Source: an uncultured Pseudohongiella sp.
Lineage (GTDB): Bacteria; Pseudomonadota; Gammaproteobacteria; Pseudomonadales; Pseudohongiellaceae
Assembly: GCA_951812965.1 (NCBI GenBank)
Contig: OX638341.1
Location: 1,408,438 to 1,472,437 of the forward strand
Length of the DNA stretch: 64,000 bases
Direction of reading: 5' to 3'
Every line of letters begins with the position of its first letter. The stretch's first letter is position 1. This document shows, piece by piece, positions 36,553 through 44,701 of this stretch. The notes beneath the pieces were generated by a model. It was not told the origin of the DNA. It saw nothing but the letters and a program-made list of their open reading frames with translations, and ran no database searches. The position numbers and the translations under genes are program-made.

Positions 36553-37974
36553 TCAGCCCATGATCGCCTTGGTTTCGAGGAATTCCTCGAAGCCTTCGAC
36601 GCCCCATTCGCGGCCGTTGCCGGATTTCTTGTAGCCGCCGAAGGGCGCGGCGAAGTCCGGGCCGGCGCCGTTGATATGGACATTGCCGGTACGAAGCCGG
36701 CGGGCGATATCGCCGGCGTGCGATGGCTCACCCGAAACGTATCCCGACAGCCCGTACTCGGTATCGTTGGCGATAGCCACGGCGTCCTCGTCGTCCTTGT
36801 AGCCAATGATGCAAAGCACCGGCCCAAAGATTTCTTCCCGGGCGATGGTCATGTCGTTGGAAACGTTCGCGAATACTGTCGGCTTGATGTAATAGCCCGA
36901 ATCCAGTCCATCAGGCCGGCCGGGGCCGCCGACGACTAGTTCGGCGCCTTCTTCGATGCCTTTTTCGATCAGCCCCTGGATCTTGTTGAACTGGATTTCG
37001 CTGGAAACGGGCCCGAGTCGGGTCGTCTCTTCCTTCGGGTCGCCGACGGTGGCCTTGGCGGCCGCCGCGCGGGCGATCTCGGCGACTTCAGCCATGCGCG
37101 ACTCGGGAACGAGCATGCGCGTAGGCGCATTGCAGGACTGGCCGCTATTGCCGAAACAGCCGACTACGCCGCCGCTGACGGCGCGAGCGAAATCGGCCGC
37201 GTCATCGAGAATGATGTTTGCGGACTTGCCGCCGAGTTCCTGGGTGACTCGCTTGATGCCGTCGGCCGCGTTGCGGGCGACCTCGCGTCCGGCGCGGGTC
37301 GAGCCTGTGAAGGACACGACGTCGATCTCGGGATGCGCGGATATTGCGACCCCGACTGTCGGACCGTCACCGTTAACCAGATTGAATACGCCGGCGGGCA
37401 ATCCGGATTCCGCGATCACTTCGGCCAGCAGGTATGCGCTGACGGGAGCGATTTCACTGGGCTTGAGCACCATGGTGCAGCCAGCCGCGATGGCGGGCGC
37501 GACCTTGCAGGCGATCTGGTTCAAGGGCCAGTTCCACGGAGTGATGAAGCCACACACTCCGGCCGGCTCCTTGACGATACGCGAGTTGCCGCGGTCTTCC
37601 TCGAATTGATAGTTCTCCAGGATGGGGACGATGCTCTGGAAATGCCCTAGCCCGCTGCCGACCTGTGCGGTGGACGAAAGCCGCATCGGCGCGCCCATTT
37701 CATCGGAGATCGCAGTGGCGAATTCGCCGGCGCGCGCCTTGATGCCGGCGATGATATTGTTTATGACTTCGATACGATCTTCCACGCTTGAACAGGACCA
37801 GGCGTCAAACGCTGCCCGTGCCGCCACGGCCGCCCGGTCGACATCTTCCGCCGTACCCATGCTGATGGTGGCAAATGCCTGTTCGGTTGCCGGATTGATG
37901 ACTTCGAGCAGTTCCCGTCCCGCGGGTTCCTGCCACGATCCGTTGATGTAAAACCGGTTATAGGCCTTGAGCAT
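36553..37974 (-). CDS. NAD(P)-dependent aldehyde dehydrogenase
   Basis: A 473-residue ALDH-superfamily enzyme oxidising an aldehyde to its acid. The cofactor region WNWPLNQIACKVAPAIAAGC and KPSEIAP, the general base Glu in ELGGKS and the nucleophile Cys281 in NSGQSCNAPTR are all present, and EEIFGPVL and the C-terminal PFGGYKKSGNGRE are typical. The sequence lies close to the broad aldehyde dehydrogenases annotated as aldehyde dehydrogenase family proteins, so the substrate is open. First gene of an operon with the VOC protein. Confidence 0.93.
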   Translation of the reverse strand: MLKAYNRFYINGSWQEPAGRELLEVINPATEQAFATISMGTAEDVDRAAVAARAAFDAWSCSSVEDRIEVINNIIAGIKARAGEFATAISDEMGAPMRLSSTAQVGSGLGHFQSIVPILENYQFEEDRGNSRIVKEPAGVCGFITPWNWPLNQIACKVAPAIAAGCTMVLKPSEIAPVSAYLLAEVIAESGLPAGVFNLVNGDGPTVGVAISAHPEIDVVSFTGSTRAGREVARNAADGIKRVTQELGGKSANIILDDAADFARAVSGGVVGCFGNSGQSCNAPTRMLVPESRMAEVAEIARAAAAKATVGDPKEETTRLGPVSSEIQFNKIQGLIEKGIEEGAELVVGGPGRPDGLDSGYYIKPTVFANVSNDMTIAREEIFGPVLCIIGYKDDEDAVAIANDTEYGLSGYVSGEPSHAGDIARRLRTGNVHINGAGPDFAAPFGGYKKSGNGREWGVEGFEEFLETKAIMG

Positions 37975-38070
37975 TGCGAGACTCCTGAATTTTGGCTGGT
38001 TGCTGTATTCGGGGCGGTCCGATCTGGGCCGGCCGCTGCAAGGGGCGCTCAGTATACTGCGAATATTCCG

Positions 38071-38862
38071 CTAAATCAGGCCCGCCAGCAGGCTGAGGGC
38101 GGCTTCGAACTGGGGGTCGTTGGGGGACGCTGAGTCGAGTGGCCAGTCGGCGGGCAGTTCGGGTGGCAGGCCGCCGGCGGTGGGGGAACCGACGCTGGTA
38201 ACTCGCTCGAGTCGCGAAAGCTCTCTGCCGAATTCCTCGGCAGCGCCGGCTGTGGTTTGGTCGACGATCATTGTTATCGGATTGGAGTAGTAATTGCCGA
38301 AATCGCCCGGCAGAAACAGGGCCAGATGCTCAGGGCCCAGATAACCGGCGGCATTGCGCAGGTCCACGATCAAGCTGTTGGTGCTCGTGAAGTCCGCCAT
38401 GATGCGTTGCAGGACCACCAGATCGTTGGCGTTGCCGCTGATGCCCCACAACCGCACGTAGCCAATTACCTTGTTGCCCATGTTGAACTGTTGCACGCTG
38501 GCTTCGACCGCGCTGCGGTAGCTGTCGAACAGATTGTTGAAGACCGTGGAGACCGCCGCTTCCTGTTGTGCACCGCCGCGGGAATATCCCAGGCGGAAAA
38601 TTCGGTGGTCGGGTTCCGGCGTCGCCGGTGGCTGGGGGTTGAAGGAGTAGACCGGGTGATAGGGCTCGCTATTGACGGTAAGAATCTGGTCTCCGCGTCG
38701 CAGGCCCGCCGCGGACGCGGGAGAGTTGTCGAGAACCGCCGAGATCATACGGCGACCTTCGACCGTGGCAATCGCAATACCGATATGGTTCAGGCGCTGC
38801 TGCCGGTCCGAGCGGCGGCTGCTCAGCGCGGCCCCGAGATATGCGTCGAGACTGTCATACAT
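38071..38862 (-). CDS. PDZ/S41 peptidase-like protein lacking the catalytic serine
   Basis: 263 residues. The first third is a PDZ domain (MISAVLDNSPASAAGLRRGDQILTVNSEP without gaps across residues 38-66). The rest follows the S41 C-terminal processing peptidase core: KVIGYVRLWGISG, DLRNAAGYLG, and the nucleophile region VDQTTAGAAEEFGREL. Active enzymes have TASAAE or SASASE here; the Ser is Gly in this protein, so proteolysis is unlikely. No signal peptide is found and the usual N-terminal domain is absent, so it may also be truncated. It starts 31 bases downstream of the GST gene on the same strand. Confidence 0.75.
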   Translation of the reverse strand: MYDSLDAYLGAALSSRRSDRQQRLNHIGIAIATVEGRRMISAVLDNSPASAAGLRRGDQILTVNSEPYHPVYSFNPQPPATPEPDHRIFRLGYSRGGAQQEAAVSTVFNNLFDSYRSAVEASVQQFNMGNKVIGYVRLWGISGNANDLVVLQRIMADFTSTNSLIVDLRNAAGYLGPEHLALFLPGDFGNYYSNPITMIVDQTTAGAAEEFGRELSRLERVTSVGSPTAGGLPPELPADWPLDSASPNDPQFEAALSLLAGLI

Positions 38863-38893
38863 CGGCGGTTCTCATTGTGGTTGCAATTGCGGA

Positions 38894-39523
38894 CTACCGC
38901 TGCATGACCTCCAGCGCTCTCTGGCATGCAGGCCGGCTGTAAAGCCGATTGCGAAAATCGACGTACTGTTGCGGCAGATCGAACTCGAAACGGATCGCCC
39001 AGTTGAAGGTGTGGGCGAGCAGGATGTCGACCAGCGTAAACGAGTCGCCGATCGCGTAATCCCCGTCGTCCAGCAGATTTTCAAGGGCGTTCAGGGCCTT
39101 GACGAATTCGAACTTCGCCGTATCTAACATCAGCGGAATGCGATGCTCCTCGGGCAGGGCGAACATGTGCTTGCCCGTGCTCCACAGCGGCTGTTCGAGT
39201 TCGGCGAGTACGAAGCAGGCGAGTTCGTCGATGCGGGCGTAAACGTCCATGCTGGCGTTCGGCAGCAGGCCCGACTCGGGCGCCGAACGCGCGATGTAAT
39301 ACAGGATGGCGACGGATTCGGTCAAAGTGAGATCGCCATCGACAAGCGTCGGTACCTTGCCCTGGACGTTCACCGCAAGATATTTCGGATTCTTCGCGCT
39401 GTCGGGAACCTCGGCGTCCGTACGCAATTTGACCTGGACGTATTCGTATTCAAGCCCGCTTTCCTCCAACGCCCACAAGGCGCGGAAGGAACGCGACTGC
39501 TGAAATCCATAGAGCTTGATCAT
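38894..39523 (-). CDS. Glutathione S-transferase family protein
   Basis: A 209-residue GST. The thioredoxin-like N-terminal domain (YGFQQSRSFRALWALEE; GKVPTLVDGDLTLTESVAILYY with the cis-Pro and glutathione-binding ES) is followed by an all-helical domain (SFTLVDILLAHTFNWAIRF contains the conserved N-capping box). The likely catalytic Ser or Cys region is the QQSRSF turn. It probably conjugates or reduces electrophiles in the cytoplasm. Possibly co-transcribed with the PDZ/S41-like gene. Confidence 0.9.
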   Translation of the reverse strand: MIKLYGFQQSRSFRALWALEESGLEYEYVQVKLRTDAEVPDSAKNPKYLAVNVQGKVPTLVDGDLTLTESVAILYYIARSAPESGLLPNASMDVYARIDELACFVLAELEQPLWSTGKHMFALPEEHRIPLMLDTAKFEFVKALNALENLLDDGDYAIGDSFTLVDILLAHTFNWAIRFEFDLPQQYVDFRNRLYSRPACQRALEVMQR

Positions 39524-39546
39524 TGATTTTCCGCCTTGCCTTAAAC

Positions 39547-39582
39547 AAAGAAGGCGTGGCTGCCGCCAGCCACACCTTCTTC
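39547..39582 (-). terminator. Intrinsic terminator for the lectin-like gene
   Basis: On the minus strand AAGAAGGTGTGGCTG pairs with CAGCCACGCCTTCTT around a GCGG loop, one G-T mismatch, followed by TTTGTTT. It sits about 60 bases past the stop of the 39639-40292 gene and just ahead of the GST start. Confidence 0.8.
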
Positions 39583-39638
39583 AGTCTTCTTGTCCTGCCA
39601 CGGAGGATTCAGCCCGCCGCGGCGCCGGTTCGGCCGGA

Positions 39639-40292
39639 TCAGTCGATGGCGAAACAGTAGAAATAACCGTTGCCGCCGGTCCCTACCAGATCAGCCTGGC
39701 TGCAACCCCGTGAGCCGTGGGCGCTGTTCCAGGAAGTGGGGTTCTGGCCGCCGCCGGTGCGGTCGAAATGTCCTACATGTGCGGATCCTTCTCCGTTGGC
39801 CATCCAGTTGTTGCAGGTATGGTTCGCGCCATCGTCGACAGTGCGTCCGTCCAGCGTGGAACCCGTCAGGATGTCGTGCTGGTTGGGATCGTCGCCGCGG
39901 CCGTTAACGATGTCGCCATTCTCGGTCAGCGCGGTCTGCTTGTTCAGATTGTTCAGCGGACCGTGCAAATTGTTGAGATTGGAGGCGACTTCCACGCCGT
40001 TGGCGTTATACCAGGGGCCGAATCCGATCCGGTCGCGGGCATTGACCGCGGGCGCACCATCGCTGGCGTGAGCGCTCAGATAGGCGCGCCAGGTCTTGCC
40101 GCTGGAGCCGGCCGCTTCCGCCAGGCTCGCGCAATGCGCGTCGGCGCCTGCCAGACCACCGAGATTGGCGCCGTCGCCGGAGCCCACACTGGTGATAAAG
40201 AAGCTCATTTCGTTTTCCTGCGAATGTAGCGTGGAAAGCGAAAATACCGCGACCAGCAATGCGGCGGAAGTTGCGATAAGGGGTTTCTTCAT
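39639..40292 (-). CDS. Secreted lectin-like (C-type-lectin/endostatin-like fold) protein
   Basis: 217 residues with a signal peptide (KKPLIATSAALLVAVFSLST). The mature part, starting MSFFITSVGSGDGANLGGLA with DAHCASLAEAAG, then KTWRAYLSAHA, NARDRIGFGPWYNANG and ending HGSRGCSQ...GYFYCFAID, is the pattern of a widespread family of exported bacterial proteins related to C-type-lectin-like folds, with paired cysteines. ATG 40292 follows GAGGAG; an upstream ATG at 40307 is weaker. The role is unknown, perhaps carbohydrate or surface binding. It is located 31 bases downstream of the PQQ gene and may be co-transcribed with it. Confidence 0.8.
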   Translation of the reverse strand: MKKPLIATSAALLVAVFSLSTLHSQENEMSFFITSVGSGDGANLGGLAGADAHCASLAEAAGSSGKTWRAYLSAHASDGAPAVNARDRIGFGPWYNANGVEVASNLNNLHGPLNNLNKQTALTENGDIVNGRGDDPNQHDILTGSTLDGRTVDDGANHTCNNWMANGEGSAHVGHFDRTGGGQNPTSWNSAHGSRGCSQADLVGTGGNGYFYCFAID

Positions 40293-40323
40293 TGGGCTGC
40301 TCCTCAAACGATTACGTTCGGAA

Positions 40324-42288
40324 TTATTGGGGCAATGCCATGGCCGTCAGTGAACTGCCGGTTTGCAGGATAACATACTGCCTACCCTCGTGGACCCAGG
40401 AACTCATGCCATAGCGGCTGATCGCCGGCACCTCGACCCGGGCCAGTTCCGCGCCGGTCATCTTGTCCAGGGCGAACAGATGCGGCGTGCCGTCGCCGGT
40501 GACGTTGCCGTAGATCAGCATGTTGCCGGTGACCACCATGGGGCCGACCGCGCCGGAGCCGGTGTTGCCGATATCGACTCCCGCCAGGGCAGGTAGGTCG
40601 CGAATGCGGTCCGGAGTGTATCCCGCGGGAATCATCCACAGATGCTCGCCGCTGTTCATGTCGATCGCGGTGATGCGGCTGTAGGGCGGCTTCCACAAGG
40701 GAATGCCGGCGGGGTGCCGGGGGCTGGGCCCGCCGCTTCCTGCCGCATAACGGGACAAGGTCGTGCCGGTAGGTTCTTCGTAGTAAGTATCCGCTTCTTC
40801 GCCACTGACCAGGGTGCGGGCGCCGCAGCTATAACGGGAAATGATGTACATCACGCCGCTGTCCGGGTCGGCGACGGGCGGGTGGGTGATATTGACCGCG
40901 CCGGAAGGACACATCAGGGCTGCGGTCTTGCCGGACGGATGGGTGCGGTGAATCGGCGGATTGAAAACCGGGCCCATAATGAAATTCGACACTGCCTCAA
41001 GCGCTTGCATGCGAATTTCGGGGGTAAAGTCTGTCAGCAGTTCCTCGCTGGAGCCGACGTATTCGAACGGCGCCGGCCTGGTCGGGATCGGCTGGGTTTC
41101 CGACAATAGCTCGCCCGGAACCGTGGAGGCCGGCATGGGCACTTCCTCTATCGGCCAGACCGGCTCGCCGGTGGCCCGATTAAAGGCATAGACGTAGCCC
41201 TGCTTGGTCGCCTGGGCGACTACCGGCGTCGGCCCGGACTCGGTCGTAACGTCGAGCAGGATCGGCGCGGTCGGCGTGTCGTAGTTCCAGATGTCGTGAT
41301 GCACCATCTGGAAGTGCCAGGCGCGCTCGCCGGTGGCGGCATGGAGCGCGATCAGACTGGTGCCGTACAGGTTGTCGCCGGGATGGTGGCCGCCGTAGTA
41401 GTCGATGGTCACGCCATTAGTGGGGATGTAGACAATGTCCAGTTCCGGGTCGGCGGAAATCGGCGCCCAGGAGGATATATCGCCGGTGTACTGCCAGGCG
41501 TCGTTTTCCCAGGTCTCGTGGCCGTACTCGCCGGGCTGCGGGATGACATTGAATTTCCACAGGAAATCGCCGGTGCGGGCGTCGTAGCCGAGGATGTCTC
41601 CGGGCACGTTTTCGATGCGGGACTGGTTATAGCCCTGTTCCGCGGAGTTGCCCACCACGACCACGTCGTTGACCACGATCGGCGGCGAAGACGCGGTGAT
41701 ATAGCCGCGCTCCAGCGGAATTCCTTCATAGGGATCGTAAGGGTGGCCCAGGTCGGCGAGCAGATCGACCACGCCGGTTTCCGGGAAGCCTTCAACCGCT
41801 ACCGGGCCGCCGAAGCCTTCCAGCGGTCGTCCGGTAGCCGCGTCCAGTGCGGTCAAAAAGAAGCCGGGGGAGATGATATAGATGACATCACGGCCGTCGA
41901 TATTGGCGTAACCCACGCCCTTGCCGTAATCGGCGCGCATGGAATAGGACCAGCGCCGGGTGTCGGGCTCGCGGTAGGACCACAAGGTGGCGCCGGTTGT
42001 CGGGTCGATGGAGACCACGTGGCGGCGCGCGCCGGCGACCGTGTACAGGCTGCCATTGATGTAACTCGGCGTCGAGCGGCCGCTTTGCGCCTCGAAGCTT
42101 GCGCCGTCCCAGGTCCAGGCGACTTCCAGATCACCGAAGTTCTCCGGGGTGATCTGGTCGGCCGGGGTCGAACGGGTGTGGGCGAAATCATTGCCCAGGG
42201 TGGTCCACTCGATGGTGTCCTGGCCCCAGGCTATGCCGGACAACAGCAACAGGCCGGCAGTGCAGGTAATCAGTCGATTCGCTTTCAT
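40324..42288 (-). CDS. PQQ-dependent dehydrogenase-like quinoprotein (glucose/quinate type), periplasmic
   Basis: A 654-residue quinoprotein with a leader ending GIAWGQ. Propeller motifs include SIDPTTGATLWSYRE, ALDAATGRPLEGFGG, GYDARTGDFLWKF, ALHAATGERAWHFQ and DMNSGEHLWMIP. HHDIWNYDTPTAPILLD is a hallmark shared with membrane-type glucose and quinate dehydrogenases. Unlike membrane glucose dehydrogenase it has no N-terminal membrane helices, so it is a soluble periplasmic form. No heme motif is seen. Start at ATG 42288. Only distantly similar to the 34.3-36.1 kb enzyme. PQQ synthesis genes are not in the window. Confidence 0.87.
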   Translation of the reverse strand: MKANRLITCTAGLLLLSGIAWGQDTIEWTTLGNDFAHTRSTPADQITPENFGDLEVAWTWDGASFEAQSGRSTPSYINGSLYTVAGARRHVVSIDPTTGATLWSYREPDTRRWSYSMRADYGKGVGYANIDGRDVIYIISPGFFLTALDAATGRPLEGFGGPVAVEGFPETGVVDLLADLGHPYDPYEGIPLERGYITASSPPIVVNDVVVVGNSAEQGYNQSRIENVPGDILGYDARTGDFLWKFNVIPQPGEYGHETWENDAWQYTGDISSWAPISADPELDIVYIPTNGVTIDYYGGHHPGDNLYGTSLIALHAATGERAWHFQMVHHDIWNYDTPTAPILLDVTTESGPTPVVAQATKQGYVYAFNRATGEPVWPIEEVPMPASTVPGELLSETQPIPTRPAPFEYVGSSEELLTDFTPEIRMQALEAVSNFIMGPVFNPPIHRTHPSGKTAALMCPSGAVNITHPPVADPDSGVMYIISRYSCGARTLVSGEEADTYYEEPTGTTLSRYAAGSGGPSPRHPAGIPLWKPPYSRITAIDMNSGEHLWMIPAGYTPDRIRDLPALAGVDIGNTGSGAVGPMVVTGNMLIYGNVTGDGTPHLFALDKMTGAELARVEVPAISRYGMSSWVHEGRQYVILQTGSSLTAMALPQ

Positions 42289-42453
42289 TTTGCGTACCTC
42301 TGTCTATAGGGCACTACGGAATCAGCCCGGCACCGCGTATGGCAGGCGGAATGCCGGGGAATTTCCGAGGTTACCCCAGCATCTCCCGTTTGTCATGCCT
42401 GAATACGGGCAATACTCGGTCCTTGGATCCCGTGATGTCGTCAGGCCGCAAAG

Positions 42454-42473
42454 GGGCGAGGCATGCCTCGCCC
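42454..42473. repeat. REP-like palindrome, family 1
   Basis: A single perfect GGGCGAGGCATGCCTCGCCC between the PQQ enzyme and the M28 peptidase genes, 14 bases past the latter's stop. It may act as a stem-loop at the end of the peptidase transcript. Confidence 0.85.
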
Positions 42474-42486
42474 GGCAGGGTGGGGA

Positions 42487-43830
42487 TTAGTCGAACGAAC
42501 CCGCTGGACCCGGGAAAACCACTGGACTCTGGATGTCGTCGGCCGACAGGCTCGAAACGCCGAAGAAGTGGTTGTCGATGACGATGTTTTCCAGCGTAAA
42601 ACTGTCCACATCGCCCACGTCGCGATGAAAGTCCCAGGTCGGTGAAGTCGTGAGTCGCCAGTGCACCCGGTAACCGGCGGCGCCGGGAACCCTTTCCCAG
42701 TTCAAGGTGGTGCTCGGACGCACCGCTCCTTCAATGACGACATCGGCCGGCGGCGCCGGCGCCCAGGCCATGGACGCCAGAGTAACCGCGTTCAGCGCCG
42801 TAAGCTTGGCGGCGTATTCGAAATTCACATGCTCGATCACATCGCCATAAGCGATGCCGTCTTCAACGCGGATGTCCTGATGCTGCTGGGTGTAATTCTC
42901 GTTGGTTTCCATGATCCGCACAGCGGGGAAACCGGCTTCGTTGAAGGGCCGGTGATGGCCGCCGCGGCCGAAACGGTCGACCCGGTAGATCATCATGGTG
43001 TCGAGATTGGGGATGTAACGGTCCGCCATGGCATCGACATAGCGAGCGATATTGCGCGAGGGAGAATCGACTTCCCCGCCCTGGAAGCGGCGCTGGTTGG
43101 CTTCGTCGGCGGTTTCCACATAGCGCGTACCTTCGGAAAACACCCTGGCGGTAGTGTTGTTGCTGACGCCGTTGACGCCGGTGATGTTGCCGATCATGTC
43201 GTTATTGAGCACGGCATCGAGATTCCAGCCGTTGTCGATGGCGTATTGCGCAAGAATGCGGCCCCCATGCAAGCCCTGTTCTTCGCCGGAAAGACCGACG
43301 AGGGCGACAGTGGCAGGAAAACGATACTGGCTCAACACCCGCGCCGCCTCGATGGCGCCGGCCATGCCGGAGGCGTTGTCGTTCGCCCCGGGTGAATCGG
43401 CTTCGAAATCCATCGGGTCGCTGTTCCGGGAGTCGATATCGCCGGACATCATCACGATCCGGTTCGGCTCGCTTTCGCCCCGCAGCAGTGCGATGACATT
43501 AACCACTTCGACCGGGTCGGGGATGCGGTTCTCGCCGGAAACGACGCCGCTGACGGTAAACACTTCCAGGCAGCCGCCGCAGGCATCGGAAATTCGGTTG
43601 AATTCGGCCTCGATCCATCGGCGGGCCGCGCCGATGCCGCGGGTGTCCGAGCCGGTTTCCGACAGGGTATGGCGCGTGCCGAATCCGGCCAGAGTCCGGA
43701 TGTCCCGTTCGATACGTTCGGCGGAAACCGCGGCTGCGATGTCGTGAAAGTCCCGCTCGGCCGCAACGGTCGGCGCCGCCTGGAACAGCACCGGTAACAA
43801 ACCGGCGATGGCAATACTGCGAATATTCAT
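42487..43830 (-). CDS. M28-family metallopeptidase with C-terminal Fn3-like domain
   Basis: 447 residues with a signal peptide (GLLPVLFQAAPTVAA). M28 zinc-binding elements are visible: GANDNASG (bridging Asp), GLSGEEQGL (catalytic and ligand Glu), LNNDMIGN (ligand Asp) and RGGHHRPF (ligand His). The first ligand position, usually H-x-D, reads MMSGDIDSR, so His is replaced by Asp; some relatives share this form. Residues from about 350 (VVIEGAVRPSTTLNWERVPG, then AAGYRVHWR) form a fibronectin-III-like module. A secreted aminopeptidase or carboxypeptidase role is likely, with activity depending on the altered site. Confidence 0.82.
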   Translation of the reverse strand: MNIRSIAIAGLLPVLFQAAPTVAAERDFHDIAAAVSAERIERDIRTLAGFGTRHTLSETGSDTRGIGAARRWIEAEFNRISDACGGCLEVFTVSGVVSGENRIPDPVEVVNVIALLRGESEPNRIVMMSGDIDSRNSDPMDFEADSPGANDNASGMAGAIEAARVLSQYRFPATVALVGLSGEEQGLHGGRILAQYAIDNGWNLDAVLNNDMIGNITGVNGVSNNTTARVFSEGTRYVETADEANQRRFQGGEVDSPSRNIARYVDAMADRYIPNLDTMMIYRVDRFGRGGHHRPFNEAGFPAVRIMETNENYTQQHQDIRVEDGIAYGDVIEHVNFEYAAKLTALNAVTLASMAWAPAPPADVVIEGAVRPSTTLNWERVPGAAGYRVHWRLTTSPTWDFHRDVGDVDSFTLENIVIDNHFFGVSSLSADDIQSPVVFPGPAGSFD

Positions 43831-43892
43831 TTTGGTCCTCCTGTCAGGGGGTTCAATCTAAGCAGACAGGCGGGATTATGTGAAGGGGGTAG

Positions 43893-43921
43893 GGCATCCA
43901 TGGGTCGGGGTGGGTGTCCCA
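43893..43921. repeat. Inverted-repeat element, family 2, half copy (A)
   Basis: ATCCATGGGTCGGGGTGGGT followed by GTCCCAT is the right arm of the element seen in full at 44631, 57018, 58051, 58201 and 59528. It abuts a transposase remnant. Confidence 0.7.
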
Positions 43922-44054
43922 TTGCGATGATCGCATCGAGCAACTCGGAATGGTCGTCCGGCCACGCGGATATCGTCTCTAACATTGCACCAACGGAATG
44001 GTCAACAGGGTCGGGATCGAATAGACAGATCTGTGTCGTGCGCTTCTGTCGCAT
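43922..44054 (-). pseudogene. Transposase N-terminal remnant (ISNCY-like)
   Basis: The minus-strand frame from ATG 44054 reads MRQKRTTQICLFDPDPVDHS and then METISAWPDDHSELLDAI-like residues, the standard opening of ISNCY-type transposases (MRxKRxxQ.sIFD...L...S.WLDxHpELLD). It is cut off after 44 codons by repeat copy A, and nothing of the catalytic domain follows. No IS ends are visible. Confidence 0.6.
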
Positions 44055-44189
44055 GAGGCCCCCGACGTTTTGGTGTGTGATTGTGTCGCTTCTTAACCAA
44101 CACAAAAATACCCAAACCGCCGATTTCTCACCACACGCCTCAGAGTTGTTCAAAAAATAATCAGACAGTTAGGGATTTACGGACAGAAA

Positions 44190-44570
44190 CTAAATACCAC
44201 TCGATACTCCCAAGGTTATTATGGAGCCAACCATGCCTGCTAAAATACTTGCAATCCATGTTCTGTGGGCAAACAAAATCCTCTTAACCTTTTCCCTAAA
44301 TGAAAGTGTGTTCCAATATTTTCTCCAAATTTCCCGACACAGCAGCGAAAGATCCCGTTGTGTCTTCATTTTCACGGAACCACCTCCCTCGAAATATAGG
44401 TTTACATGATGTTCATATGCAGCAACTTGGGAAAAGTTAGCAATATACGTTCCAGAAAAATTCTCATACACTGCTCCATCTGGTTTATATCCCCATGTCT
44501 TTCTATTCCCTGGACCAACTTCTTCCTCATAGAATCCCCGATGCTCAACTTTGTACATTGATTCAATCAT
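44190..44570 (-). CDS. Small AT-rich membrane-anchored protein, unknown
   Basis: 126 residues from ATG 44570, which follows GAGAGG. The soluble part (SMYKVEHRGFYEEEVGPGNR, then KTWGYKPDGAVYENFSGTYI and NLYFEGGGSVKMKTQRDLSL) has a beta-rich look. One hydrophobic helix (WIASILAGMVGSIITLGVSS) closes the protein, suggesting a tail-anchored inner-membrane protein. A longer in-frame reading to 44687 would run through repeat copy B and is rejected. It lies downstream of hsdR on the same strand, separated only by that repeat, and is much more AT-rich than its neighbours. Family unknown; an accessory defence role is a guess. Confidence 0.55.
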   Translation of the reverse strand: MIESMYKVEHRGFYEEEVGPGNRKTWGYKPDGAVYENFSGTYIANFSQVAAYEHHVNLYFEGGGSVKMKTQRDLSLLCREIWRKYWNTLSFREKVKRILFAHRTWIASILAGMVGSIITLGVSSGI

Positions 44571-44630
44571 TTCTACCTCTCTTTTTTTCCAGCGGGAATG
44601 ATTTGTTCCCGGAACACTCCCAACAGCACC

Positions 44631-44684
44631 TATGGGACACCCATGCCGCTCTCTGCCGCCCATAAATTGGCGTGGGTGTTCCAT
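44631..44684. repeat. Inverted-repeat element, family 2 (B)
   Basis: Left arm TATGGGACACCCATGCCG, spacer with CTGCCGCCCATAAATTGG, right arm CGTGGGTGTTCCAT. It lies between the end of hsdR (44702) and the small membrane gene, where it could fold as a stem-loop in the transcript. Confidence 0.8.
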
Positions 44685-44701
44685 CATGGTGTTTCAGGCC
44701 G

